From the NCBI GenBank assembly GCA_963796705.1, contig CAWCMK010000004.1, positions 806,001 to 870,000 of the forward strand: a DNA stretch of 64,000 nt, in the 5' to 3' direction. The position numbers and the translations under genes were made by a program. The stretch is from VRUE01 sp963796705 (GTDB lineage Bacteria; Actinomycetota; Thermoleophilia; Solirubrobacterales; 70-9). The notes beneath the pieces were generated by a model. The model saw only the letters and a list, made by a program, of their open reading frames with translations, was not told the DNA's origin and made no database searches. Of this stretch, positions 42,175-50,038 are shown one piece after another. The first letter of the stretch is position 1, and every line of letters starts with the position of its first letter.

Positions 42175-42222
42175 GCCCGCCCCGCGATCTGGGTCCAGAT
42201 CGACGCTCAGCGGGGGGCGGGC
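42175..42222 (+). terminator. Nested hairpin after the DUF4349 gene
   Basis: Outer stem GCCCGCCCC / GGGGCGGGC encloses an inner stem GATCTGG / CCAGATC. No T-run, but very stable; probably ends the ECF operon. Confidence 0.45.
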
Positions 42223-42229
42223 CTCCCGG

Positions 42230-42235
42230 TAGGCT
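42230..42235 (+). promoter_or_regulatory. -10 element of the NUDIX gene (leaderless type)
   Basis: TAGGCT, 7 nt before ATG 42243, directly after the terminator-like hairpin. Confidence 0.4.
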
Positions 42236-42242
42236 CGAGTCC

Positions 42243-42887
42243 ATGGCGGAGGAGAGATATCGCGGCCCCGGAGAGGCACCGAATCTGGGTGAGCCCTCGA
42301 GGCCCCGCCCGGCAGCCTCGGTAGTCCTCCTGCGCCGCGGCGGCAGACATCGCGATCGCGCTCTCGAGGTCCTGCTGCTGAAGCGGACCGGCTCCGCGAG
42401 CTTCATGCCCAACGCCTGGGTCTTCCCGGGCGGATCGGTCGACGCCTCCGATGGTGGGGGTGAGGCCGGCTTGCGCGCCTGCGCACGACGCGAGCTGGCC
42501 GAGGAGGCCTCGATCGAGATCGACCCAAACGAGGAGCTGGTGCCTTTCTGTCGCTGGATCACTCCCGAAATCGTCTCCACCCGCTTTGACGCCTGGTTCT
42601 TTCTCACCCTCGCCCCACCACACACTCCGCCAAAGCCAGACGGGGTCGAGATCGTCGACGCGGCGTGGTTCGAGCCGCGCCGAGCGCTCGAGGCCGCGAG
42701 AGCGGGCGAGGTGATCCTTGCCTTCCCCACTGTCAAACAGCTCGAGTGGCTGCTCCCATTCCCGACCGCCGATCGGGCGCTGGCGGCGCACCGTGGCCGC
42801 GCGGTCGAGCCGATCCTGCCGAAGCTGGTTGGCACCGCCGACGATCACCGGGTTCTGCTCCCAGGAGACCCCGACTACCCGGCCTGA
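42243..42887 (+). CDS. NUDIX hydrolase
   Basis: 214 aa. The NUDIX box is spread as GGSVDASDGGGEAGLRACARRELAEEASI, with a longer first spacer typical of NUDT7/8/19-type CoA or nucleoside-diphosphate hydrolases. FMPNAWVFPGG precedes it. A CoA-pyrophosphatase-like role is plausible but not shown. Ends overlap the HAD gene by 13 nt. Confidence 0.85.
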   Translation: MAEERYRGPGEAPNLGEPSRPRPAASVVLLRRGGRHRDRALEVLLLKRTGSASFMPNAWVFPGGSVDASDGGGEAGLRACARRELAEEASIEIDPNEELVPFCRWITPEIVSTRFDAWFFLTLAPPHTPPKPDGVEIVDAAWFEPRRALEAARAGEVILAFPTVKQLEWLLPFPTADRALAAHRGRAVEPILPKLVGTADDHRVLLPGDPDYPA

Positions 42888-43609
42888 GCGCCATCTGTTC
42901 GGAGCCGGCCTTCGAGCACTCCGGCGAGGCTCTCCAGATCGATCCTCGACACCCCCGGGCGCGTGGGCGGCTCAGCTTCGCCGACATAGGCGACGGCAAT
43001 ACCCAGATCCAGCGCCGGGATCACGTCGCGCTCGAGCGAGTCACCGACGAACAGCAGCTGCTCGGGTGCGCAGGCGGCGAGCTCCAACGCTCGCCTAAAG
43101 AGCCCCTCGGGCTTGGCGATGCGCTCGGCTGCGGAGGTGATGAGCAGATCCACATACCGGGCGAGGCCGAGTCGCTCGATCGTCGCTCGCTGTGCGTCGT
43201 GCGGGCCCTCGCTGACGACCATCACCGAGAGTCCACTCCGCTTCGCGGCCGCGAGTGCCCACCGCGCGCCGGGCCTCAGTTTCAACGCCGCGGCCAGATT
43301 TTCCTCATAGACATCGAGTAGCTCCGCCAGCAGCTCCTGACTGTTACAGCCGAATCGGCCGAGCAGCTCCGCGAAACGCTCGGCGCGATACTCGCGCGCT
43401 CCCCGCGGCTCGGTGAAGTGACCGGCCTGCGCCCTGGGCAGGATCTGGCGATAAACGCTCGCCAGCTCGAGCGCTGGAATCTCCTCGTGCATTTCGATCT
43501 GCGCGAAGACCGCCCGCGCGGCCCGACCAGAGGCACACCCGAAATGATGCAGGGTGTCGTCGAGGTCAAAACCGACCCAACGAAGATCAGGGGGCAGGCT
43601 TGCCGCCAT
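42875..43609 (-). CDS. HAD superfamily hydrolase
   Basis: 244 aa from ATG 43609, overlapping the upstream gene by 23 nt. Motif I FDLDDTL (D15, D17), motif II VVSEG, motif III Lys in RIAKPEG and motif IV FVGDSLERDVIPA. Alpha-helical cap of the phosphoglycolate-phosphatase/haloacid type. Substrate unknown. Coupled to the conserved hypothetical gene before it. Confidence 0.85.
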   Translation of the reverse strand: MAASLPPDLRWVGFDLDDTLHHFGCASGRAARAVFAQIEMHEEIPALELASVYRQILPRAQAGHFTEPRGAREYRAERFAELLGRFGCNSQELLAELLDVYEENLAAALKLRPGARWALAAAKRSGLSVMVVSEGPHDAQRATIERLGLARYVDLLITSAAERIAKPEGLFRRALELAACAPEQLLFVGDSLERDVIPALDLGIAVAYVGEAEPPTRPGVSRIDLESLAGVLEGRLRTDGAQAG

Positions 43610-44273
43610 CGGGGAAAGGCTCCAGGCCCGCATGCCACGGCCCGGGCGAATAGGTGTGGATGCCGCTCTCTTCCATCTCCCCCTGGAGCCGCCGGAAGAG
43701 CTGCCCGGCGTTTTTCAGGGCCTCTTTGAGCTCGGCCCCGGTGCGCTCGCGCAGGTGCCAGAGGAACCACAGCTGGCGTTCGTTGACACCGAAGTCGACC
43801 TCGCCGGTCATGGTCGTCGTCCACGAGAGGAACCCTGGGCTGAACAGCTCGCGCAGGGCGATCGGGTCGTACTCCTCGGGGACCGTCGCGATGAAGCGAC
43901 GGTTGAAATCCAGCGACTCGAATTCGACGTTGCGCTGCAGGTGTCGGGTGATCGCCTCGGTCCCCTCGATCGACTCGACGTTGAAGGCCGGAACCACGGC
44001 CGCGAGGTCGGGCATGTGGGCCTTGGCCAGCAGCGCGGTCGGCAGCACCGCCTTGGAAAAGAGACCGCCCACCTCCTTCTCGTCGGCATCGCAGGAGGAC
44101 CCCCAGAAACCCTCGACGAGTTGGCCCGTGAGCCGGTTCGATCCGCCCACGCAGAGAGCCACGGGGGCATCCTTGGGGTTGATCCCGCCGACCGGCTCAT
44201 AGCTCAGGTCGTTGCGCTGGGCGAACTTCTGGACGGTATTCGCCCATCCCTCGGCCTCTTGCCTTGGTCCCAC
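43587..44273 (-). CDS. Conserved hypothetical protein next to LemA (DUF3137-like segment)
   Basis: 228 aa, GTG start. No confident family. The middle part, NVEFESLDFNRRFIATV...DPIALRELFSPGFLSW, resembles the VESexFNRRF...PrfmexL pattern of DUF3137-type proteins, which often accompany LemA. No membrane segment. The N-terminus KFAQRNDLSYEPVGGINP suggests a small soluble domain. Divergent from lemA. Confidence 0.65.
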   Translation of the reverse strand: MGPRQEAEGWANTVQKFAQRNDLSYEPVGGINPKDAPVALCVGGSNRLTGQLVEGFWGSSCDADEKEVGGLFSKAVLPTALLAKAHMPDLAAVVPAFNVESIEGTEAITRHLQRNVEFESLDFNRRFIATVPEEYDPIALRELFSPGFLSWTTTMTGEVDFGVNERQLWFLWHLRERTGAELKEALKNAGQLFRRLQGEMEESGIHTYSPGPWHAGLEPFPDGGKPAP

Positions 44274-44290
44274 CCTAAATTGTCCGATTT

Positions 44291-44306
44291 CGGCCGCTCA
44301 CGGCCG
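44291..44306. repeat. Hairpin in the hypothetical/lemA divergent gap
   Basis: CGGCCG-CTCA-CGGCCG, a perfect 6-bp stem between the two divergent starts; could be an operator. Confidence 0.5.
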
Positions 44307-44347
44307 GTAGGATGCCGCAAAGGCAGGTCCGACCACCAGGAGCCCCC

Positions 44348-44911
44348 ATGATCATCGCCCTCATCGTCATCGTCGCGATCGTCGTCATCGCGGTCATGTA
44401 CTTCATCTTCAAGCGGAACTCGATCATCTCGGCGCGCAACCGGGTCGACGAGTCCTGGAGTGGGATCGACGTCCAACTCAAGCGGCGTCACGACCTGGTG
44501 CCGAACCTTGTCGAGACCGTCAAGGGCTACGCCGCACACGAGAGTCAGACTTTCGAGAAAACGACCCAGGCCCGGGCTGCGGCGATGCAGGCCGAGGGGG
44601 TCGCGGAGACGGCCAAAGCCGAGCAGCAGCTGACCCAGGCCCTGGCCGATGTGAAAGCGGTCGCCGAGAACTACCCGACCCTGCGCGCGACCGAGAACTT
44701 CCAGCAGTTGAGCCGCAACCTTTCGGAGCTCGAGGACGAGATCCAGGCCGCCCGCCGGATCTACAACTCCAACGTACAGACCTACAACACCGACATCCAG
44801 CAGTTCCCCGGCTCGATCGTCGCCGCCCAGAGCCACTACACGAAACGCGAGTACTTCGAAATCACCGATGCCACCGACCGCGAACCGGTCTCCGTGAGCT
44901 TCGATAAATAG
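44348..44911 (+). CDS. LemA family membrane protein
   Basis: 187 aa. One N-terminal membrane helix (IIALIVIVAIVVIAVMYFIF) then the LemA helical domain: NRVDESWSGIDVQLKRRHDLVPNLVETVKGYA and RRIYNSNVQTYNTDIQQFP. AGGAG lies 6 nt before ATG 44348. LemA proteins have been linked to envelope stress and protease partners; the exact role is unknown. Confidence 0.93.
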   Translation: MIIALIVIVAIVVIAVMYFIFKRNSIISARNRVDESWSGIDVQLKRRHDLVPNLVETVKGYAAHESQTFEKTTQARAAAMQAEGVAETAKAEQQLTQALADVKAVAENYPTLRATENFQQLSRNLSELEDEIQAARRIYNSNVQTYNTDIQQFPGSIVAAQSHYTKREYFEITDATDREPVSVSFDK

Positions 44912-44944
44912 GCCCGAACCAAGCTCTCCGCGGTGCGTCTCTTC

Positions 44945-44950
44945 TAAGCT
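44945..44950 (+). promoter_or_regulatory. -10 element of the rubredoxin gene (leaderless type)
   Basis: TAAGCT, 6 nt before ATG 44957; transcript would begin at the A of the start codon. Confidence 0.45.
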
Positions 44951-44956
44951 TTAGCG

Positions 44957-45148
44957 ATGCCCACAACAACCGAAGCGAAGCTCTGGATCTGCGAAAGCTG
45001 TGGGTTCATCTATGACCCCGCGATCGGCGACCCCGACGGCGGCATCCCCCCTGGAACCCCGTTCGAGGAAATTCCAGGGGACTGGTTCTGTCCGGTTTGC
45101 GGCGCCCGTATCACGGACTTCCGCCCCCTGGAGCCCGGCGAGGCCTGA
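44957..45148 (+). CDS. Rubredoxin
   Basis: 63 aa. The Fe(Cys)4 site is complete: C12-x2-C15 (ICESCGF) and C45-x2-C48 (FCPVCGA), with YDPAIGDPDGGIPPGTPFEEIPGDW between. One-electron carrier. The GMC oxidoreductase starts 20 nt later (or overlaps by CTGA), so it may donate or accept electrons for that enzyme or for an alkane-type hydroxylase elsewhere. Confidence 0.95.
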   Translation: MPTTTEAKLWICESCGFIYDPAIGDPDGGIPPGTPFEEIPGDWFCPVCGARITDFRPLEPGEA

Positions 45149-45168
45149 GCCTCCCGACGCAGCTGACG

Positions 45169-46818
45169 ATGGCGGAGTTCGATTACGACTGGGTGGTGGT
45201 CGGCTCCGGATTCGGCGGCTCAGTAGCGGCCCTGAGACTGGCCGAGAAGGGCTACGGCGTCGCCGTGCTGGAGTGCGGCAGCCGCTTCCGCGACGATGAC
45301 TTCGCGGTCTCGACCCTGCGCGAACCGCGGCGCTACTTCTGGTGGCCGAAGTGGGGCATGCGAGGGGTTCTGCGGATGACTTTTTTCAGGGACGTCTTCG
45401 TCGTCTCCGGCAGCGGCGTCGGCGGTGGCAGTCTGGGGTATGCGAACACGCTCTACCGGGCCCGCCCGGCCTTCTTCAGGGATCCCCAATGGGTCGAGCT
45501 CGGCGATTGGGAACGGGAGCTGGCACCCCATTACGACACCGCCGAACGGATGCTTGGGGTCGTCGAGTACCAGGGAATGGGCCCGGCGGACGTGCTGCTC
45601 AGGGAATACGCCGAGGAGATCGGTGCTGGAGAGTCCTTCACCAACACCAGGGTCGGAGTCTTCTTCGACAAGCCGGGGGTCGAGGTCGAGGATCCCTTCT
45701 TCGAAGGCGAGGGACCGAGGCGGACCGGCTGCATGCGCTGCGGTAGCTGCATGGTCGGCTGCCGCCACGGAGCGAAGAACACGCTGATGAAGAACTACCT
45801 GTGGTTCGCCGAGAAGCTCGGCGTGCGGATCGAGCCCGAACGTCAGGTGACCGAGATTCGCCCGCTCGGGGCCGGCGATGGCTCCGACGGCTACGCCGTG
45901 CTCAGCGAGCGTTCGGGCTCCTGGGTGCGCAAGCGCCGACGGACGCTGAGGGCGCGCGGCGTCGTTATCGCCGCCGGCGCCCTGGGCACCAACAACCTGC
46001 TCGCCAACTGCAAGCACAGCGGCGCCCTGCCGCACCTCTCAGAGCGGATCGGCGACGTGATCCGGACCAACTCGGAGTCGATCCAGTCGGTCACCGCACG
46101 CGACGACGAGCGCGACTTCAGCCACTCGGTGGCGATCACCTCGAGCATCTACCCCGACCCCGACACCCACATCGAGGTCGTCACCTACGGTGAGGCCGGC
46201 GACATCATGAGCAACACGTTCACGGCGATGGCCGGTCCGGGAACGAGGCTGACCCGACCGCTGAAGTGGATCGCGGAGATGCTGCACCACCCGCTGCAGA
46301 CGGCGCGCATGATCTTCCCCTTCCGGTGGTCGCGCAGAACGGTGATCCTGCTGGTGATGCAGACCGTCGACGCCGCGATGCACCTAAAACCGAAACGCAA
46401 GCTCCTCGGCAGGGGCGTGCGCCTGCAAACCGAGCAGGACCCCGAGCGGCCGAACCCAATCTATCTTCCCGCCGCGGCGGCGGCGGCCCGCTGGTTCGCG
46501 GAGCGGATCGGAGGGATCGCACAGAGCGCGCTCACCGAGTCGATTCAGAACGTTCCCACCACCGCCCACATTCTGGGCGGCGCCGTGATCGGCGCCGATC
46601 GGTCCAGTGGCGTCGTCGACGCCCAGAACCGCGTCTTTGGCTACGAGAACCTGCTGATCACCGACGGCGCGGCGATGCCCGCGAACCCGGGCGTCAACCC
46701 GAGCCTGACGATCACCGCGAAGGCCGAGCACGCGATGAGCCAGGTTGCGCCCAAAGCGGGTGCCGAGCCGCGCCACCTGCCCGAGGCAGCGCGGCCCGCG
46801 AGCCGGGTCTCCGGCTAG
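45169..46818 (+). CDS. GMC-type FAD oxidoreductase (cholesterol-oxidase-like)
   Basis: 549 aa from ATG 45169. VVVGSGFGGSVAALRLAEKG is the Rossmann FAD loop; SGSGVGGGSLGYANTLYR, TGCMRCGSCMVGCRHGAKNT, ARGVVIAAGALGTNNLL and the C-terminal NVPTTAHILGGAVIGAD...NLLITDGAAMPANPGVNPSLTI follow the long GMC/cholesterol oxidase layout. The Cys-rich block (CxxCxxCxxxC) could bind a metal or cluster. Substrate probably a sterol or alcohol. A CTG at 45145 overlapping the rubredoxin stop would add 8 residues. Confidence 0.9.
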   Translation: MAEFDYDWVVVGSGFGGSVAALRLAEKGYGVAVLECGSRFRDDDFAVSTLREPRRYFWWPKWGMRGVLRMTFFRDVFVVSGSGVGGGSLGYANTLYRARPAFFRDPQWVELGDWERELAPHYDTAERMLGVVEYQGMGPADVLLREYAEEIGAGESFTNTRVGVFFDKPGVEVEDPFFEGEGPRRTGCMRCGSCMVGCRHGAKNTLMKNYLWFAEKLGVRIEPERQVTEIRPLGAGDGSDGYAVLSERSGSWVRKRRRTLRARGVVIAAGALGTNNLLANCKHSGALPHLSERIGDVIRTNSESIQSVTARDDERDFSHSVAITSSIYPDPDTHIEVVTYGEAGDIMSNTFTAMAGPGTRLTRPLKWIAEMLHHPLQTARMIFPFRWSRRTVILLVMQTVDAAMHLKPKRKLLGRGVRLQTEQDPERPNPIYLPAAAAAARWFAERIGGIAQSALTESIQNVPTTAHILGGAVIGADRSSGVVDAQNRVFGYENLLITDGAAMPANPGVNPSLTITAKAEHAMSQVAPKAGAEPRHLPEAARPASRVSG

Positions 46819-46831
46819 CCCGACGCGACCC

Positions 46832-47437
46832 TCAACCGGCCTCGGCGAAGCGCTGGGCGACGTAGTCCCAGTTGACGACGTTCCAGAAGGCGTCGATGTA
46901 CTCAGGGCGCCTGTTCTGGTACTTGAGGTAATAGGCGTGCTCCCAGACATCGCAGCCAAGCAGCGGGGTCTGGCCGGTGGAGACAGGCGAGTCCTGATTG
47001 GGGGTCTTGGCGATCGCGAGGCCGCTGCCATCGTGGACGAGCCAGGCCCAGCCGGAGCCGAACTGGCCGATGCCGGCTTCTTTGAACTCGCCCTTGAAGG
47101 TCTCGAAGGAACCGAACTTCTCGCCGATCGCCTCGCCGAGCTCGCCGCCGGGCTCACCGCCCCCGTTGGGACTCAGCATCTGCCAGAAGAGCGTGTGGTT
47201 GTAGTGACCGCCGGCGTTGTTGCGGACCGGACCCCGCTTATCCTCGGGCAGGCTGGAGAGGCTCTGCAGCACCTCGATCACGTCCTTGTCGGCCCACTCG
47301 GTGCCCTCCAACGCGGCATTGGCTTTGTCGACGTAGGCCTGGTGGTGCTTGTCATGGTGGACGCGCATCGTCGCCTCGTCGATATGCGGCTCGAGGGCGT
47401 CGTAGTCGTAGGGGAGGTCGGGAACCGAGTAGGCCAT
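46832..47437 (-). CDS. Superoxide dismutase (Mn/Fe, Mn-type signature)
   Basis: 201 aa. Metal ligands: H27 (RVHHDKHH), the His in NAGGHYNHTLFW, and D/H of DVWEHAYYL. The order NAGGHYNH, FGSGWAWLV and GQTPLLGCDVWEHAYY favours manganese. RBS AAGGAGAC before the ATG. Divergent from the SigF-like sigma gene. Confidence 0.95.
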   Translation of the reverse strand: MAYSVPDLPYDYDALEPHIDEATMRVHHDKHHQAYVDKANAALEGTEWADKDVIEVLQSLSSLPEDKRGPVRNNAGGHYNHTLFWQMLSPNGGGEPGGELGEAIGEKFGSFETFKGEFKEAGIGQFGSGWAWLVHDGSGLAIAKTPNQDSPVSTGQTPLLGCDVWEHAYYLKYQNRRPEYIDAFWNVVNWDYVAQRFAEAG

Positions 47438-47481
47438 CGAAGGTCTCCTTGATCGAGGTTGAAGGCTGGGGGGAGCCTATG

Positions 47482-47508
47482 GGTTTGCGGTCCCCGGTGG
47501 AGCGGGTA
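47482..47508 (+). promoter_or_regulatory. SigF/SigB-type promoter of the sigma gene
   Basis: GGTTT (47482-47486) - 17 nt - GGGTA (47504-47508), then GCC. Matches the SigF consensus GGTTT-N15-17-GGGTA and is almost identical in layout to the element at 49229-49255. Implies autoregulation with a leader of about 25 nt. Confidence 0.6.
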
Positions 47509-47526
47509 GCCAAACCGGTCGCAGGT

Positions 47527-47532
47527 TACGGT
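47527..47532 (+). promoter_or_regulatory. Second, -10-type element of the sigma gene
   Basis: TACGGT, 8 nt before ATG 47541; a housekeeping leaderless start downstream of the SigF-type promoter. Confidence 0.35.
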
Positions 47533-47540
47533 GCGCTTGG

Positions 47541-48341
47541 ATGGGAACGGATGACGACAGCCGGCTGCCGGCAAGCCCGGGTCCAGGGGAGAAGCTGGCC
47601 GACGAAGGTGAGCTCTGGCGGCGCTTTGCAGGCGACCGCGATCCGGCCATCCGCGAGGAGCTCGTCAACCGCAACCTGCCGCTCGCCAAGCGCCTGGCGC
47701 GCCGCTACAGGGGCGCCAGCGAGTCCTACGATGATCTTCAGCAGGTCGCCAGCCTGGCCCTCCTCAACGCTGTCGATCGCTTCGATCCCGCCCGGAACAT
47801 CCCGTTCAGCGCATTCGCCTCGCCGACGATCCTCGGCGAGCTGAAACGCCACTTCCGCGATCGCGCCTGGACGGTCAGGGTGCCGCGCGGCCTCCACGAC
47901 CGCATGGCACAGGTCGACCGGACGATCTCCGAGCTGACCGAGAAGCTGCAGCGCTCGCCCTCGATCGCCGAGATCGCCGAGCAGTTGGAACTGGAGCCGA
48001 CCGACGTGCTCGAGGTCCTTGAGGCAAATCACAACCGGCGCCCGCTCTCACTGGACCGTCCGCCCGGCGGCGAGGACTCCGAGGAGGCAAGCCCGGCCGA
48101 CTGGGTCGGCGAGGAGGACAAGAACTTCGAGCTCGTCGAGGGTCGCGCAGCCGTCGATGCCGCCCTGCCCCAGCTCGACGAGCGCGAGCGGCTGGTCCTG
48201 CGGCTGCGCTTTGTCGATGACCTGACCCAGTCACAGATCGCCGAGCGGATCGGCCACTCCCAGATGCACGTCTCGCGAATTCTTCGACGGGCGCTCGCCC
48301 ACCTCCGCGAGCAGGTCAGGGAGCCGCGGCAGGAGCCCTGA
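47541..48341 (+). CDS. SigB/SigF/SigG-family stress sigma factor
   Basis: 266 aa. Region 2 ESYDDLQQVASLALLNAVDRFDPARNIPFSAFASPTILGELKRHFRD, region 3 RSPSIAEIAEQLELEPTDVLEVLEA, region 4 LPQLDERERLVLRLRFVDDLTQSQIAERIGHSQMHVSRILRRAL. This is the general-stress or sporulation-like sigma controlled by partner switching. Its regulators follow within 3 kb. The 3' end overlaps the RsbW-like gene by 26 nt. Confidence 0.93.
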   Translation: MGTDDDSRLPASPGPGEKLADEGELWRRFAGDRDPAIREELVNRNLPLAKRLARRYRGASESYDDLQQVASLALLNAVDRFDPARNIPFSAFASPTILGELKRHFRDRAWTVRVPRGLHDRMAQVDRTISELTEKLQRSPSIAEIAEQLELEPTDVLEVLEANHNRRPLSLDRPPGGEDSEEASPADWVGEEDKNFELVEGRAAVDAALPQLDERERLVLRLRFVDDLTQSQIAERIGHSQMHVSRILRRALAHLREQVREPRQEP

Positions 48342-49161
48342 AGCGAATCGCGACGTAGTCGCCGTCCTCGGCGGCCATGACCGAGAACTCATCGGCCAGA
48401 GCTTCCAGTGAACCGCCGACATCGGGAACGTCGAGCTCGCCACGGATCCGCTCGGCGCCACCATCTTCCATTGGGCCGAGCCGCAGCTCGATCCCGTCCT
48501 CGGTGTCCGCCAAGGCAAGATGCACCTCGCCCTCGGCAAAGAGTCCGGGCGCCGCTGCGGCGATCGCGTCCGTCAGCAGCAGCGCGTCGGCGACGCGGTC
48601 AAAGGCGAGGTCACGACGAGCGGCAAGGGCCGAAACGACACGACCCAGCACAGGCGCCAGCAGCCCCGGACTGTCGATCACGATCTCGGTCGCATCCACC
48701 GTCGCCTCGACCGGGGCCGGTGGGCCGCCCCGCTCGGCCCCGCCACCGCTGAGGGGCAGGCGCATCCGGATCTCGGTGCCGCGATTCAGACCGCCCGAGA
48801 TCGAGAAGCTGCTCGAGAGCGCGGCGATCAGCGAGAGCCCGAGTCGCAGGCTGGGCCGCTCTGCTTCGACCCGCGGCCTGATCCCCGAGCCGGAGTCGCG
48901 GACGATGATCGCGAGCCCCTCGGCCTCGGGTTTGGCCTCGACGTTTAGTGGCCCGGGGTCACCGTCGTAGGCGTGCACGACCACGTTCATGCAGGCCTCC
49001 GTGACAACGGTCTTCAGATCGGCGATGCCGGCTGCATCCATCCCGATCTCCTCGGCCAGGCCGGCCAGGGCGTGGCGGACGACGGCGACGTTCTCGGCCC
49101 GAGCGGGGAGGGAGATCGCCAGCCCAGCAGGAATGTCGCTTTTCGAGGGTACGTCTGGCAT
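48316..49161 (-). CDS. RsbW-like anti-sigma kinase with extra C-terminal domain
   Basis: 281 aa. Residues 15-140 form a HATPase_c domain: N-box TEACMNVVVHAY (E55, N59), G1 VRDSGSGI (D89), G2 LRLGLSLIAALSS. The second half (about 150-281) is unfamiliar; it contains LLLTDAIAAAAPG and VMAAEDGDYVAIRFR and may be a degenerate duplicate. RsbW proteins are usually 140-160 aa. Expected to bind the sigma factor and phosphorylate the STAS antagonist. Confidence 0.87.
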   Translation of the reverse strand: MPDVPSKSDIPAGLAISLPARAENVAVVRHALAGLAEEIGMDAAGIADLKTVVTEACMNVVVHAYDGDPGPLNVEAKPEAEGLAIIVRDSGSGIRPRVEAERPSLRLGLSLIAALSSSFSISGGLNRGTEIRMRLPLSGGGAERGGPPAPVEATVDATEIVIDSPGLLAPVLGRVVSALAARRDLAFDRVADALLLTDAIAAAAPGLFAEGEVHLALADTEDGIELRLGPMEDGGAERIRGELDVPDVGGSLEALADEFSVMAAEDGDYVAIRFRAPAAAP

Positions 49162-49228
49162 AACCGTGCTCTGCCCCGGGTCATTCCCCGGAGCACCCGA
49201 GCATAGCTTCAGATTTTCGCCTTTTCGC

Positions 49229-49255
49229 TACCCGACAATGCCGCAGCGGCAAACC
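49229..49255 (-). promoter_or_regulatory. SigF/SigB-type promoter of the RsbW-like gene
   Basis: On the minus strand GGTTT (49251-49255) - 17 nt - GGGTA (49229-49233), followed by GCG. Same hexamers and same spacer as 47482-47508; 68 nt before ATG 49161. Confidence 0.6.
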
Positions 49256-49269
49256 ACTAAGGCGATCGA

Positions 49270-49275
49270 TAGCAT
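49270..49275 (+). promoter_or_regulatory. -10 element of the STAS gene (leaderless type)
   Basis: TAGCAT, 6 nt before GTG 49282. Confidence 0.4.
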
Positions 49276-49281
49276 CGAATT

Positions 49282-49653
49282 GTGAGTACGACCCCTTTTG
49301 AGGTCCGAGACGAAACGGTGGATGGTGGGGTGAGGGTTCTGGCAGTGCATGGGGAACTCGACCTCAGCACAGCACCGGAGCTGGAGGCGCCGCTCGAGGA
49401 GGCGCTGACTGGCGCCGCCGCCTCAATCCTGATCGACCTCTCCGACTGCGACTTCATCGACTCGACCGGGATCGCCGTGATCGTCCGCGCCTGGCAGCGC
49501 CTCAGCAAGGACGGCGAGCACTCCGGCGATGGCGACCTGGTGCTCTGCTGCTCCAACGACCAGGTGCAGCGGCTGCTGAAGATCACCGGAGTGGAGTCGT
49601 CGATCTCGATCCTCCCCGATCGGGACGCCGCCCTGGAGCAGCTTCGCGGTTAA
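49282..49653 (+). CDS. STAS-domain anti-sigma factor antagonist (RsbV-like)
   Basis: 123 aa, GTG start. VLAVHGELDLSTAPELEAPL is the STAS opening and CDFIDSTGIAVIV carries the phosphorylatable Ser61. When dephosphorylated it should sequester the RsbW-like kinase and free the sigma factor. Its last 71 nt overlap the NTF2-like gene on the other strand. Confidence 0.93.
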   Translation: MSTTPFEVRDETVDGGVRVLAVHGELDLSTAPELEAPLEEALTGAAASILIDLSDCDFIDSTGIAVIVRAWQRLSKDGEHSGDGDLVLCCSNDQVQRLLKITGVESSISILPDRDAALEQLRG

Positions 49654-50038
49654 AGCTCCTCACGGCCTCTTCGGGATCCGCGAAGACCCGGCCGCGGATG
49701 AAGCGCCCCCTACGCAGCTCCCATATCCAGGCGGCCGGCATGTCGCGGATACCGAGCGCCCGGCTGCGCAGGTAGACGCGGCCCCGCACCAGCAGGCTCC
49801 CCTGGCGCTGCTCGAGATCGTGAGGGCTGATCAGCAGCTCCTCCCAGACCGTCTCCACGTCCTCCAAATAGGCGCGCAGACCCTCCGCCCCGACGTAGGG
49901 CTCGGTGCGAGAGACGCGCTCTTGGGTGACGGCGATGAATTCCATCTCCTCCTCGCAGCAGCTGACGATTCCCTCAAGGTCGCGGCGGTTGAAGGCGTCG
50001 AAGAGGCGCTCGACCAGCTCCCGGCCATGGTCATCCAC
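49583..50038 (-). CDS. NTF2-like (SnoaL-type) protein
   Basis: 151 aa from GTG 50038. LVERLFDAFNRRDLEGIVSCCEEEMEFIAV and GAEGLRAYLEDVETVWEEL are standard for the fold. It overlaps the phosphatase stop by 8 nt, so it is co-translated with it. A ligand-sensing role in the stress module is possible. The tail after residue 125 is Arg/Gly-rich and read from the antisense of the STAS gene. Confidence 0.8.
   Translation of the reverse strand: MDDHGRELVERLFDAFNRRDLEGIVSCCEEEMEFIAVTQERVSRTEPYVGAEGLRAYLEDVETVWEELLISPHDLEQRQGSLLVRGRVYLRSRALGIRDMPAAWIWELRRGRFIRGRVFADPEEAVRSFNREAAPGRRPDRGGSRSTTPLR

Noticed and set aside
45145..45168. CTGA overlap that would extend the GMC oxidoreductase
   Set aside because: ATG 45169 sits right before the FAD motif and is sufficient, unlike the two cases where no conventional start fits.
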